A DNA stretch of 64,000 bases. Source: Jaminaea rosea (Eukaryota; Basidiomycota; Exobasidiomycetes; Microstromatales). This document shows positions 12,062-23,312 of this stretch, piece after piece. Location of the stretch: NCBI RefSeq assembly GCF_003144245.1, contig NW_020289975.1, positions 2,871,496 to 2,935,495 on the forward strand. Reading direction: 5' to 3'. Position 1 is the first letter of the stretch. Each line of letters begins with the position of its first letter. The position numbers and the translations under genes were made by a program. The notes beneath the pieces were generated by a model. That model searched no databases and was not told the origin of the DNA. It was given only the letters and a program-made list of their open reading frames with translations.

Positions 12062-12652
12062 GACTGTGGGATGTGATTGAGGCTCGGGCGTCAGCTCGGA
12101 GGCTAGAAGCCTGAACGCTTCAAGGACTCACTGGAGTGATGAGAGAGTCGAATGGGGTGATTGGTGCGAGGCAGAGAGGTAGCTGTACGAATGAGTGGCA
12201 AAGAAGACAAGGGAGTGCAGACTCGAAGAGGCCTGCATTTACACTCGCTCGCAGCTCCTTTTGGCCGCCATCTTTGGATTTGTTGCGTTTCCCCGTCCTG
12301 TTGGCCGAGGTGCGTGCATCTCGGTCCGCTAGATGCATGCAGGGTCGAAGAAACTCGGCAGGCTGCTTTGTTTGGAAGCGGGGGCTGCAATCGCCGCGAA
12401 GCGGAGCTGGGCAGCGGCCAAAATTGGCTCGCTTGACGGGGCAGGGCCGCGGGAGGCCGCGGCTTTGAAAGGCTACAGGTCCTACGAGGCGCTTCACGGT
12501 GGCGCTCTTCGATGACGCACGGGAGAGCATGCTGAGAAGCAACAAGGAAAGCAAAGCGTCCGAGCAGAGTAGCAGCTACATCGCAGCAGATAGTTACAGC
12601 AAGGCACACAGAGAGAGGTAGGACATTGGCATGGCCAACAGGCACCACCTGC
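12062..12652. promoter_or_regulatory. Promoter of small secreted gene and 3' end of methyltransferase
   Basis: About 590 bases upstream of the small secreted protein (minus strand) and downstream of the methyltransferase stop. No coding frame with protein character and no clear repeat were seen. Confidence 0.4.
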
Positions 12653-13898
12653 TCACTTGCGGGTAGCCAAGACGAGACTGAGCCACCAGCCAGCGGTGAA
12701 AGTCCCCTTGGGCCCACCGACGGCCTTGTGTAGAGCATCGAGCGTGGCCTGGTACTCGGGCGATTCAGTCAAGTTTTGCATCGGCATGCCGAGGGATTTG
12801 ATGTATTCCATCAGGTCGCTGCGTGGGCAAAGGTGGGGGTGGAGAAGTCAGCGATGATTTCTTCTCACTCGGTCTTTGCGATATGAACTCACTCGGTTGT
12901 CCATCCCTTGCGCTGCAACAAGCACTTACCTTCCTCACCGCCGTATTCAAATTGCTGAGCTCCTTGACTTGCGTCGGGCACCTCCTCAAAGAGTGCTCGT
13001 GAGGACGGAGCATTCTCACCCAAGCCCCACGGGCCACCAACAGCCTCTGGGAGCTTCCACTTGTGTCGCTCTTCCTTGCTCTTGTCGAAGAACGACTCTG
13101 ATACTCCGACGCTATCGAACTTGGTGACGTGAGGAAGGAGCGCGTTCTTGGGGAAGCCGATCTGGGCCCACGTCGTCTCGAAGACTGGGAACACATTGAC
13201 GGTTAGTGACAGCAGTCTCATGGCAGTCTTGGTCTCGCGTCCACTCACGAATGCTGAAGAGCTTATTGCAGAAAGGCGCCGCCTCTGGAGGGTCAATGAT
13301 GGTTGCGTTGCAGCCGTAGTAAATCATGGCGAGAGTACCGCCTGGTCGCAGCTTGTCCCCTGCCTCTTTGCCCCAAGCTTCCATATCGAACCATTGAGCA
13401 GCTTCGGCGGCAATGAAGAGGTCGGCTGAGTCGTCCTTCAGCCAATCGCACTCGCCTGCAGCACCGTGGTGGAAGGCAACGCGATCCTTGCCGTAGCGCT
13501 CTTGAAGTAGTCGACGGCCTGTATCGACTTGCCATCGATTGAGATCTGAGGGCCAAGGACGAAGCTGGTCAGCCTCGGTGTGACTCTCATTGACTTCTCC
13601 TGCTGCGCTCACCACTTGCTTCAACCCGCTCAAATCGGGACAATAGACTTGGCACGATGGTCCCCGGCCCAGAGCCAAAGTCAGCAGCGAGCTCAAAGCT
13701 CTTCGACTGCTTTGCGTGGTACGCGAAGATGAGCTCAAAGAGCTCGTCGGGATACTCCGGTCGCACATCGTGATATCGCTGCCAGACCTCTGCCGTGTCG
13801 AAGTAGTTGGGGTTTTGTTCAGACGAGCTAAACTCGCCGTTGGCCGATCCCAGAGAAGAGCGGCGGCTCTGGCTTTGCGAGCTCATTGTGGTGACCAT
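12653..13898 (-). CDS. Class I SAM-dependent methyltransferase, trans-aconitate methyltransferase-like
   Basis: Soluble small-molecule O-methyltransferase by family. Four exons on the minus strand: 13898..13613, 13545..13249, 13184..12893 and 12818..12653, all with GTGAG-type donors and phases that sum to 346 residues. Motif I (SAM-binding glycine loop) is ADFGSGPG; the post-I acidic region reads EASDLNRWQV; the DLFIAAEAAQWFD segment matches motif II/III of Methyltransf_11/25 enzymes. The C-terminal part (GWTTDDLMEYIKSLGM and AGWWLSLVLATRK) is typical of fungal relatives of yeast Tmt1, which methylates trans-aconitate. The true substrate is unknown. It is divergent from the DHA2 exporter gene, which suggests co-expression. 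The last intron is supported by the restored WTTDDLMEY frame. Confidence 0.85.
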
Positions 13899-14981
13899 GG
13901 TGGCTGAGGACCGGGATGTCAGTAGTGGAAGAGATCACAACCAAGAGCGAAGGATTCGTTGGATGAAGCCTGCAATGCTCATTGCACCTCCACGCTTAGG
14001 CTCGAAAACGACGTCGTCCCTGGGCGGCAAAAGGGTCAACGACGTAACCCATCCCGATTGCCGCTCCCACCGACAGCAAGCTGCGAGCTCCGCCAATCCT
14101 GCTGACGACATGGGCTCGTGCGACCAAACGCAGCCTGAAGAGATACTCCTGAGCAGATGAAGGGACCTATATCCATGGCATTCACAAAGGGCAGCCGGGA
14201 CCTGCCGTCAACTTGCAGGTCGTCGGAAGCAAACACGCCATGCGGGCCGGCAGACTCGGATGGCTCATACAAGCGACGGGACTATCATCTCCATTCAAGT
14301 CGCCGAGTGACGAAGCGGCGCGGGCGTATTAGTTTTTGACCGACTCTCGCATCCCATCTTTGTTCGAAGGCAACTCCGATTTAGCAAATACCGCGTCCTC
14401 GGCGGGGCGGCAAAACGCACGCGATCGAAGTTGGAAACAGGTTCGCCCACATCTGGTCTCGGGACGCGAGCCTGCCGACCACTTCGCGATCGCATGTTTT
14501 CGACGAAGTGGGAACTGAGTAGGGCAGCTTGCTCTCATGCCTGTGAACTCTGCACCTCAATTCAGCTCCGGGCCATTCATGGGAGGCCGCCATGGCGCTC
14601 ACGGTCGAGCCTTGGCGCATGGTCCTCCAAGTTTCGATTTGCAGTCACGAGAAGCTAGTTTGGCGCACCTCGCCCTGTGATGCCCGCCTTGCTCGCTACT
14701 CTCGGGCACCTTGACCCGCGTGAGAAGCTGCTCTTGCCAAAGATCGGGCTTACGATGCTCAACTCCCCTGACCGAAGCCGGCGACGAATCTTTGCTGCAC
14801 GATCAGAGCCAGCCCTATCCGGTGCACCCTGGCTCAACGTCCGATCGAGCAGGCAGGCCACCAACCGACCAACATTCTAGCCACTTGTTCATCTTCTCCA
14901 GAAAGCAGACGCAAAGATACCTTGCTACACGGCAAGATCCTCACCTCTCGCAACGCTTCCCCTCGTCGCACCAGCATCAAT
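13899..14981. promoter_or_regulatory. Divergent intergenic region, methyltransferase / DHA2 exporter
   Basis: About 1.1 kb between two divergent start codons. No believable coding frame. It probably holds both promoters; I could not assign specific binding sites. Confidence 0.45.
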
Positions 14982-17900
14982 ATGGTCACTGCCTCAGGCG
15001 AGACGACAGCTACTACCAGCCTCGCCCAGCGGCAGCTAGAGGCAGAGCAGCTCCTTGGCCAAGCTTTTGGTGCGCCGCAGAAGGGCAATCTGGTCGCCGA
15101 CTCGAGAGCCCCTACGCCGGATGCGCTGAGCACCAGCGACAGCAATGCGAACTTGAGAGCGCTCCGTCGCTCTCATAGCCATCCCTCTGTACGGCCATCA
15201 GAGTCGAAGCCAGGTGCCGAGACACCTTCAAGTCTACGGGCCAAGTCTCCCATGCGCTCGCCCCGCCCTTCCATGTCTGGCGTATTGGAATTGCCCAGCG
15301 ACTCTATCGCAGCGTCACGTCGGACATCAATGGCTAACCCACGCCTATCGATCGAGCCGTCGAGTCAAGTGCCGACACTCGAAGAGGATCCGCCGCGACT
15401 CTCAACTGGAGCCTTTAGCTCTCGACCATCGACGGCCATGGCCGGCGGACGACCTTCCATGAGCAACGCTCCCTTGGCCAGGCCCTTCCGCATCGAGAAG
15501 AGCAATCATTCCAACGAGTCTTTCTCCAAAGAGAAAGGCTCTCAGCGCAACACCGGCAAGTGGACGTTTATCGAGGAGGACCCAGTTGAGCTTCCTGAGG
15601 GCCAGCAGCTTGGTCGCGTTTGGAGCGAGCCCACGGCAGGACCGATGATTCGCCACCACGAGGAGGCTCGTATTCCAACATTCGCTCGTGAACCCCCCCA
15701 AGATATGGCCGAGGCCATGACGCGAGCCATCAAGATCCTCGAAGAGAAGGGCAAAGGAGGTGTCAAGGCCAGCAAGGGTCGTGGCGGGCGCTTCTGGCTT
15801 ACCTTCTTCGCCGTCTTTGTGACGGCTTTCCTTTCCGCCGTCGACCTCACCATCATCTCTCCAATCCTACCTACCATTGCCGAGGAGCTACCTCGTGGCG
15901 ACACAACGGTCTCGCCTGCTTGGATCACCTCGGCCTTCCTGGCCACAGCAGCGAGCTTTCAGCCCCTTTTCGGGGGCCTTTCCGACGCCATAGGACGTCG
16001 CGAGGCTCTTATTACCGCCATCATGATTTTCCTCGTCGGCAGCATCGTCGCTTGCGTTGCTCAAGATCTGCTCACAGTCGTCGCCGGTCGTGGCGTACAA
16101 GGAATGGGCGGAGGAGGAATGCTTGTCGTGGGCGAGGTCATCATCTCTGACATGACCACGCTAGCCGAACGAGGCTACTTTTTGGGCCTTCTGTCCATTG
16201 CATTTGCCGTGGCAGCGCTGGCAGCACCCATTGCTGGAGGATGGTTTGCAACATTCGACTGGCGTGTCGCTTTCTACATCAACTTTCCCATCGGAGCGAT
16301 TGCCATCCTCATGCTCCTGCCTACCAAGCTCAACAAGCCGAAGCTCTCTCTCAAGGAGAAGTTCGAGCGCATGGACCTCGTCGGCAGCCTGGTCCTCTTT
16401 GGTGCCATTGTGTCCTTGCTCATCGGCCTCACCAATGGCGGAGTGTCTGCACCATGGTCATCGGCGGAGATAGCCACGCCATTGGGACTCGGGGCTGCTG
16501 GCCTTGTTCTCTTCTTCGTCCTTGAGTTCGTCCCAAACCCTCTCTGCAGCTACCCTATCCTGCCAGCCAAGCTCTTCCGCCACCGCACGGCAGCCATCTC
16601 GTATGCGCTGACCTTCCTCCATGGCGTTATCCTCTACGGCGCGACGCAAGGTCTGGTCGTTTATTTCGAGAACCGTGGTTCCTCACCACTCAAAGCCGCA
16701 GTGAATATTCTGCCTGCCAATGCTCCTTCCACCCCAGCTGCATTCATCGCTGGAGTGATTATGGCCGTCACCGGCAAGTACAAGGGACAGATCATCGTCT
16801 CGGAGATTCTCATGACGCTGGGTATTGGCCTCTTCATCTACCTTGACCTAACCTCTTCGACCGCTGAATGGGCTATCTTCCAAGTCATTGGATCTTTTGG
16901 CCTTGGAGCTCTTTACTCCCTGACGCTGCCGCCGATCCAAGCCACTTTGCCAGCCTCGGAGCTTGCACACGCTACGGCGACCTTTGCCTTCTCGCGCTCC
17001 TTCGGTGCCGTGTGGGGAGTGTCAGCATTCCTCATCGCTTTCCAAGTGGAGAGTGGGCAGCGCCTGACCAATATTCCTGGAGCGACAGAGGCGGGCATCA
17101 ACGGCAGCACGGCGATCAACTATGTGCCCATCATCTCGACGATCCCAGTGGAGCTACGTGCGCCAGTGTCTCAGGCTTTCCAAGACGCTATTCGGATCGG
17201 CTTCATCGCGCTTGTGCCTTTTGCTGGGCTCGGCCTCGTCCTATCTTTCCTCATCAAGCACGTGCCGCTGCCTGACTTCAACGACTCGCAGTACGGCGTT
17301 GAAGGACAACAGCAGCAGAGGGCGAAGCAGCTTGATGAGCCTGCTGATGTGGAAAAGGAGGCGACCGTGGCCGCTCCTGCCGAGAAGCAGGTCAAGAAAG
17401 GCAAGCTGCCATGGCCTAAGTGCGATGCGGATAAGTGGCAGGAGCAGCCTGCGATGGAGATGCAGGAAGCCGGATCAGCCTCGCTCAGAACGCCGTCCCT
17501 TGCACCCATCGCAGCGGCAGGCGCTGACTTTGGGACTATCAGGACGGGCAGCACCTCTCAACAGTCTGCCATGGGATCCTTTGGCGCACCCTCTCGCCAC
17601 TCCGTATCTTTTACGGATGGGCCATTTAATGGCGTGCCTCCCATCCCCATCGTACCCGCGTCACCACCGCCGCCGGGCTGGCTCGACCGCCTGTCCCTCG
17701 ACATTGACCGCATCGGTCCCAGCGCTGGTGACCCCGTGCAACGTCGTGCAGCAAAGCTGGAGAAACAGCGCCGCTCGCTCGAGCACCGGCGCTCCGTCTT
17801 GCAGAAGAAGAGCTTCGAGTTGGACAGCCAGCTTGAAACTCTGTATGACGAGGTTCGGCGAAACACAGGAGACGAGTTCGAGGAAGGACCGAGCACTCAC

Positions 17901-17993
17901 CAGCAAGGAAGTGACAGCTACGTCGGTACATTCTCGTCTCGAGCAGGTACGCCGAGCAATCCTCTGGACCAGTCGTCATCGTCAGGCCGCTGA
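14982..17993 (+). CDS. MFS drug:H+ antiporter, DHA2-type, with long cytosolic extensions
   Basis: Predicted 14-TM efflux pump. Single exon; I start at the first in-frame ATG (14982), giving 1003 residues. Residues 1 to about 265 are hydrophilic and Ser/Arg/Pro-rich, then the transporter core begins at FWLTFFAVFVTAFLSAVDLT, the DHA2 helix 1 signature. GGLSDAIGRR is the loop 2-3 motif A and GRGVQGMGGGGM the helix 4-5 motif typical of this family. The core ends near FLIKHVPLPDF, followed by some 200 residues, including a charged stretch from about 17740 to 17860 (RRAAKLEKQRRSLEHRR) that looks like a coiled coil. Most DHA2 pumps are 500-620 residues, so both extensions are unusual and could be regulatory. 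Likely product exporter of the local cluster, or a self-protection pump. Confidence 0.88.
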   Translation: MVTASGETTATTSLAQRQLEAEQLLGQAFGAPQKGNLVADSRAPTPDALSTSDSNANLRALRRSHSHPSVRPSESKPGAETPSSLRAKSPMRSPRPSMSGVLELPSDSIAASRRTSMANPRLSIEPSSQVPTLEEDPPRLSTGAFSSRPSTAMAGGRPSMSNAPLARPFRIEKSNHSNESFSKEKGSQRNTGKWTFIEEDPVELPEGQQLGRVWSEPTAGPMIRHHEEARIPTFAREPPQDMAEAMTRAIKILEEKGKGGVKASKGRGGRFWLTFFAVFVTAFLSAVDLTIISPILPTIAEELPRGDTTVSPAWITSAFLATAASFQPLFGGLSDAIGRREALITAIMIFLVGSIVACVAQDLLTVVAGRGVQGMGGGGMLVVGEVIISDMTTLAERGYFLGLLSIAFAVAALAAPIAGGWFATFDWRVAFYINFPIGAIAILMLLPTKLNKPKLSLKEKFERMDLVGSLVLFGAIVSLLIGLTNGGVSAPWSSAEIATPLGLGAAGLVLFFVLEFVPNPLCSYPILPAKLFRHRTAAISYALTFLHGVILYGATQGLVVYFENRGSSPLKAAVNILPANAPSTPAAFIAGVIMAVTGKYKGQIIVSEILMTLGIGLFIYLDLTSSTAEWAIFQVIGSFGLGALYSLTLPPIQATLPASELAHATATFAFSRSFGAVWGVSAFLIAFQVESGQRLTNIPGATEAGINGSTAINYVPIISTIPVELRAPVSQAFQDAIRIGFIALVPFAGLGLVLSFLIKHVPLPDFNDSQYGVEGQQQQRAKQLDEPADVEKEATVAAPAEKQVKKGKLPWPKCDADKWQEQPAMEMQEAGSASLRTPSLAPIAAAGADFGTIRTGSTSQQSAMGSFGAPSRHSVSFTDGPFNGVPPIPIVPASPPPPGWLDRLSLDIDRIGPSAGDPVQRRAAKLEKQRRSLEHRRSVLQKKSFELDSQLETLYDEVRRNTGDEFEEGPSTHQQGSDSYVGTFSSRAGTPSNPLDQSSSSGR

Positions 17994-18144
17994 GCAGCTC
18001 CTGAACAATGTCGCGTGCAATCCATTTTTGTCCATCTATTTGTAAGTGTGTCAGTGTGGCGCACGTTCCGCCCTCGAGCAATACCGGTAGCAGCGAGTGT
18101 GTTCCGTAATCTATGCATCGTGCACTGTCCTCTACTCCTCCTTC

Positions 18145-19933
18145 TCACACTCTCAATCCTCTATAGCACTCATGTGCCTCCTCATCATCCACGCCAACAT
18201 CACGCCACGTCTGCCCCTCTTCCTCCTTCAACAGCGCATGTACCCTCTTGCCCTCCCTCACCCCCGTCAACAAAGGGCCGTGCACTGAAGCAAAATGGTT
18301 TGGGTCGGTGTGCTCCCCACAGAAGCCGAGTCGTTCATCCCAGAGAGGGTTGGAGAGCTCCATCATGTCCAATGGCGTTCCGCCCGAGCCGTGGCCGCGG
18401 CGGGCGACGGGAAAGTAGGAGTACGAGCCGTACGAGTGGGGGTCCGCGGACCAGCGGGTCACATGAACATGTGCAGGTGGGGCTGGAAGGGGTGTGCTCG
18501 GATTGGCAACGCATTCGACTAGCCGATGATGGACAATGGTCGAGACGGTGGCCTCGTCTAGCTGCTCGAGGTGGTTGGCAAGGGGTGGACCAGCGAAGAA
18601 TAGAAGCATGGGAGAGTTGTTGATGATTGCATAGTTTTGGGCGAAGAGAGGGTGAGAGGCTAGGCGACGACGTGACTCTGCGAGGCCATCGTTGTCATCG
18701 ACGTTGCTCAAAGCTGACAGAGCAGTAGCTTGCGGATCCGCCTTGAGGTAGACCCAGTCTGCTGGCTCGCCATCGGGTCGCTTAGACGTGTCTTGCCACC
18801 ACGGTGTAGGATAGATGAGGACAATTTTGTTGAGCAAGCCCATGCCGACGCGTTCGATGGCTTGGAGCCGGCGAGGAGGAAGCGGTGGTGTAAAGCGCGG
18901 AGGGGAGCGCTGCATGACGCCCAAAGGCAGACTCGAGATGAGGTATTTCGCGGAGAGGGTGACCGCAGCTGAACCGTTATTGGCGGTGACGCAAACGCCC
19001 TCACCGCTTTCATCATTGTTCTGGGCGCCATTGCCATTCATTCGCTCTACGGCTTCTATGCGGTGGCTGAGCCTGATCTCGCCTCCATGTGATTTGACTT
19101 GACTGACGTACCAGTCGATGAGTGTCGAGTAGCCCGGTTGAACGACGGCATCGTTGCCCCTGAATTCGCGCTCGAATCCCCCTGTAGTCGCAGCAAAGAA
19201 GCCATCGATCAGCGTCCTTCTCCACGTCGTCTTATGCGCTCATCGCCTCATACTCACACCATTTGACAGCTACATCGTCCAGCGCTGCACCCGTCCACCC
19301 ACTGAACATTTCAGTCATAGCCAACACCTCCTTGCGCTCGCTATCATCCATTCCAGCATACAGTCCTTCCCCTGCTCTAGCCTCGCGAAGCGCCTGCATC
19401 ATGCTGACGTCCTCCCCCGGCGAGTCCTGCCCCTCTTGCGCCATCTCGATGAGTCGATGAAAGACGACGAGCTCGTTGAGATACTCGACTTTCTCCGCTC
19501 TGCTGGCCTCTTCAGGAACGCCATGCGCTGCAGGAGGGAACATGCTGACGACTTCAACGTCGGGCAGATGAAGGTCAAAGGGCACCTCCTTGCTCAGCTT
19601 GGTCAGCGGATTATTGAGGACGCCATGGACGAAGCTGGCGCCGAGGTCTGCTTTGAAGATGCGTGGCTGCTGAGAATCACCAGATGATGAGCCGGCGAAA
19701 GGCACTGAGAAGTCGACGGTGTTGATGCGCCCGCCTGTCCGATCGCGACTCTCAAGAACAAGGACCTTACGTCCGCTCAGAGCGAGGTAGCGAGCCGCTG
19801 CTAGGCCTGAGATGCCTGCGCCTGCAATGATGACATCCCACTGAGGCTTGCCAGACATGGAGCCGGTGGCTGCCGTAGAGGGCTTGGAAGGGGACGTGGC
19901 GATAGCAGAAGAACCAGGTGAAGGTCGCGGCAT
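18145..19933 (-). CDS. FAD-dependent amine oxidase, polyamine oxidase-like
   Basis: Flavin amine oxidase that would oxidise a C-N bond of a polyamine or other amine. Two exons, 19933..19258 and 19181..18145, joined in phase 1 across a 76-nt intron (GTGAGT donor, TACAG acceptor), 570 residues. The Rossmann dinucleotide motif GAGISGLAAARYLA is followed by the second FAD contact ESRDRTGGRI. DLGASFVHG is the usual block of the Fms1/LSD1-type oxidases, and the splice restores KWWGFEREFRGND. The C-terminal FAD-binding region GFCGEHTDPNHFASVHGPLLTG is present. The first 30 residues are Ser/Pro-rich with no obvious signal. It is convergent with the DHA2 exporter and closes the group of tailoring enzymes. 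Role in polyamine catabolism is an equally good alternative. Confidence 0.88.
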
Positions 19934-20648
19934 ACGGAGAGCAAGACGTTGAGGAGAAGAGGTAAAGCAGAGAAGATGAAGAAGGGAGATCGCGCTGACG
20001 AAGAAGACCTCGGGAAGCAGAAGGGGCAGTCTATCGAAAATCTATGGAGGCACGAAAAAGTCGATCAGGACGAAGCTGCTGAGGAGAACGAGCGAGGTGA
20101 GGAATGTTGCGCAAGAGGAGAGGGCGGGAAGAAAGCGGGAAGGGGCGACTTTCGATCGAAGACATCGCTCGCCACCGGCGCCGCGGACTGGAAAGGCGGT
20201 CCGTGCATTTGTCGTGGGCCCGCCATTCCCAGCTTCATCTAATCTACGGGCCCTGCTTTTCATCAAAGACAGTCCATAAGCACCTGCGCTTGTAAGCAGC
20301 TGTTCTCATCAATCAAAAGGAAAGCTATTGTATGCGGCTGTTCCTCCGCGCCGGAATTGCTGTGATCGACAAATGCATTACCCTGAGCGCTCTCCTACTT
20401 CGTCTACTGCTACGAGATGAGGGGTGGTATGTGTTGCTGGAGGAGTGGAAACCAAGGATGTGGTGCTTGATGCTTCTCGCAGAACATGCCCTCTGTGAAA
20501 GGCTGGTCTGAGGAGAATTCTTTGCCTGCTATAGGCAGTAGACGGCGCATCGTTTCCCGAATGGTGAATGCGAGACGTAGATACAGCTGTGTGGCGACCA
20601 GGAGACAATTTGTCAGCTTCTCGTCCTACTTGAATGATGAAGCACTGC
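19934..20648. promoter_or_regulatory. Promoter of amine oxidase and 3' end of MAK10
   Basis: About 700 bases upstream of the amine oxidase start (minus strand) and beyond the MAK10 stop. No coding frame, RNA or strong repeat noted. Confidence 0.4.
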
Positions 20649-23000
20649 TCATCGCCGATGGCCAAGCCGCCATCTCACCATTTCCGCTTCCTCTCTGCAC
20701 AAAGTCCATCTGTCCCCGCGCATACTCTCAACCGTGCAGCCAATCTGCCGCGAGGCGTCCTGGAGGTGGGCCACAGCCTGCATTGCTGAAGTAGATGGGG
20801 CGGCAGCGAGCGTCTCGAGTTGATCGGAGCGAAATTGCTGCCACAAAGCATCGAGGGCAGCGAATCTGTCCCCGCGGCGTCCATCGAGGGTCAGGGTAGG
20901 TACCCCTCTCAGCCACTTGAAGCGACGTCGAAAAACGTCCCTACTGTGCTCCTCTGTATCAGTCCAGGGGGCCGTGCTGCTGCTTGCGATAGGGCCGAGA
21001 GGAGGAGTCACAAGGTACTTCCAAGCGGCGCAGCAGGCTCGTATCCAATCGTCTGCAAGAGGCCGAAGATCGCCGATCTCGGCGCCAACGGCCTCTAGCA
21101 TCTCATCCACCTTTTCACGAAGCTGGCGTCGCTCGCTACCAAGATGCTCGCCCAGCCAGTAAGCCATACAACGCTCGGTCGCAGAGTAGAGCTGCAGGTC
21201 AAAGCCGGCCATTATGATCTGCTGGGCGATGTTGAGCCTTTCTATGTGCAAGATGTTGGAAAGGAAAGTAGGGCCGAGCTCGAGTTCCGCCCACGCAGGC
21301 TCGAGCAGCTCCGTTTCAGCCGCAAAGCTCGCCCACTGTGCGTACGATCGATGCAAAGACCGCTTGGCGCGCGGACGGTTGGCCATCGTCTCAAGGATCA
21401 CATTGCCAACGAGACTCTCCCCCTTGTTGAGCCATTGCATGAGCCTGCCGTGCGCATGCGGGTCGGTGATCCGAGCGACGCGACTGGTCCAGAGGTCGAG
21501 GTCGATACCGGCGATACTGAGGAGTGACTGGAGGAAGAGGTCTGAGTCTTCGGCACCAGGAGGAAGAAGGCAGGATTGAAAGAGGGAGCGGTCGAATGCC
21601 GTGCTGGGTTGCTCGATGAAGAGGGCTCCGAGGGTGCAAGTGAATGTGCTGATCATATCCCAGGAATTGCGTTGCGTCGATGCGGGTCTAGAAGCATAGA
21701 TTAAGCCCGCCTGCGCCCAGTGACATCGATTGCGGTGCCAGAGCTCCAGGATTTCCTCCTTGGAAGGCAAATCGATGGGCCTCGGTGGAACACCTCCTGC
21801 GTTCTGCAATCGACGGCCATATGACGGGTCAAAAGAAGCTGCGGCAACTCTTGAGGGGGCCGCTTTCAGCGAGACGGCACCGTGCAGGGCAGGGTGTTTG
21901 AGTATATCAAGCTTTTGGGTAAGCTCTTGGGTCAAATCGCGAACCATGCAAGCGAAGTCGTCCGGAGATGATCTGCCTTCCAGGTCATGCTGTTGTCCTT
22001 CAGGGGCGAGCTGCTGATTGAAGACGGTGAGGAGCATGAAGACTTTCTGTGAGCGCACGCGCCGTGGTCAGCAGACGAAACGGACGTCAATCTCTAAGCC
22101 GCCTACGTCTCACTCTACGAAAGCTCAGACGGTGAATCAGTCCATCGATGGGCTCCTTACTCTGCCCAGAAGCCGTCAAAGTTGCTCGGCAGTGCCTCAA
22201 CCAAGCATCCGCTGCCTTAAGGTGATGAAGGGTCTGATTCGTCGATATATGCTCGAAGAGCGACTTGCCGCATGTATCTGTCACAGCGTCTTCTCCCTCG
22301 TGTATGTTGCCTTTGGCCAGCTCCGACCAGACGAGACCAAAGCATTTGACCGTTGCGACGAGGTAGGCTTGGAGGACGAGCTGGGCGAAGGCTGGGTGAG
22401 GCGAGTTTGGAGATGCTAGAGGTTGAGCGGTGGGATTTGTGCGGGGTGAGAGGGCTTCTATGTCATGGAAGTAGAGGCAAGTGTAGAGGGTCTGTGAAAG
22501 GGGAGCTGATTTGTGGAAGGCGGCCTAGGCGTGAGGGTATGACAAGGTGGTGAGCTCGCCAAAGCTGGACTTTGCGAATGGAAAGGCCGGCGACGTACCT
22601 CGCAGGCAGTCAAACGATCCATGATCCAAGCTACATCCTGAGCTGTCAGAGAAGAATACGGATTGAAAGTAGCCGAAGAAGAGGCTGCAGTATCGTCTCT
22701 GCGATCGGCTTCCGGGACGAGACTGGAGGGAAGAGGATGTATGCCCGAGTCCATTCTGGGATCACCGATGGAGATGCAGGCCATGGTATCAAGGAGTGTG
22801 AATGTAGGAGGGTGGACCATCTGACCGAGAGCTAACTGCGAGCACGTCTGCCAGAAGTCGCTCGTGGCATCGACGAATTGACGTCGTCTTGAGGTGTTGG
22901 AAATGCGTCCATCTCGAGGTGCTGGTGCCCGCCTTGGAGGGGGCAAAAATTCGGGCGAGTCTCCCGATGAACGCACTGAGATGGATATCTGATCCTCCAT
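20649..23000 (-). CDS. MAK10: N-alpha-acetyltransferase 35, NatC auxiliary subunit (Mak10)
   Basis: Auxiliary, ribosome-associated subunit of the NatC N-terminal acetyltransferase, with Naa30 (Mak3) and Naa38. Three exons: 23000..22599, 22491..22114 and 22046..20649, all joined in phase 0, 725 residues. The diagnostic block TLLDTMACISIGDPRMDSG near residue 70 is the Mak10 signature (family form FTL-D-M-AI-I-DPKMDSG). The junction after LTACE restores TLYTCLYFHD, and the third exon starts KVFMLLTVFNQQ; both are conserved. The remainder is alpha-helical with weak conservation, as usual. Length agrees with yeast Mak10 (733). It shares a 312-bp divergent promoter with NPR2. Confidence 0.9.
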
Positions 23001-23312
23001 GCTACTGCCAAGTGAGCTGCTTCTGCTTACGATGAGGGACAGAGCATATCGGGCGGCGATTGATGCTGAAAGGAAGGATGATGCCTCGAATGCTTTCGCT
23101 TTTCGCCTGCGCTCTTCTTGACTTGCTTCCCCGCACGGACGTCAATGTCGACTCGAGATCACAGGGCGGCAAGACGGAACTGGAGGCGCGTGGCTCCAAC
23201 TCTTCTCGCTCTCAGCTCATTACCACGTCCTGCAACAACCGCACTCGTTGAACATATTGCGCTTCGCTACGACTCACGAGGCCTCTGAGCCCTGAGTTGT
23301 TTTTGCCCCAGC
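23001..23312. promoter_or_regulatory. Bidirectional promoter, MAK10 / NPR2
   Basis: Only 312 bases separate the divergent ATGs of MAK10 (minus) and NPR2 (plus), so the two promoters must overlap. No TATA-like box is obvious. Confidence 0.5.

Noticed and set aside
2174-19933. Itaconate-type cluster of smut fungi
   Set aside because: No trans-aconitate decarboxylase, aconitate isomerase or mitochondrial tricarboxylate carrier is present; only the methyltransferase has a nominal link to aconitate.
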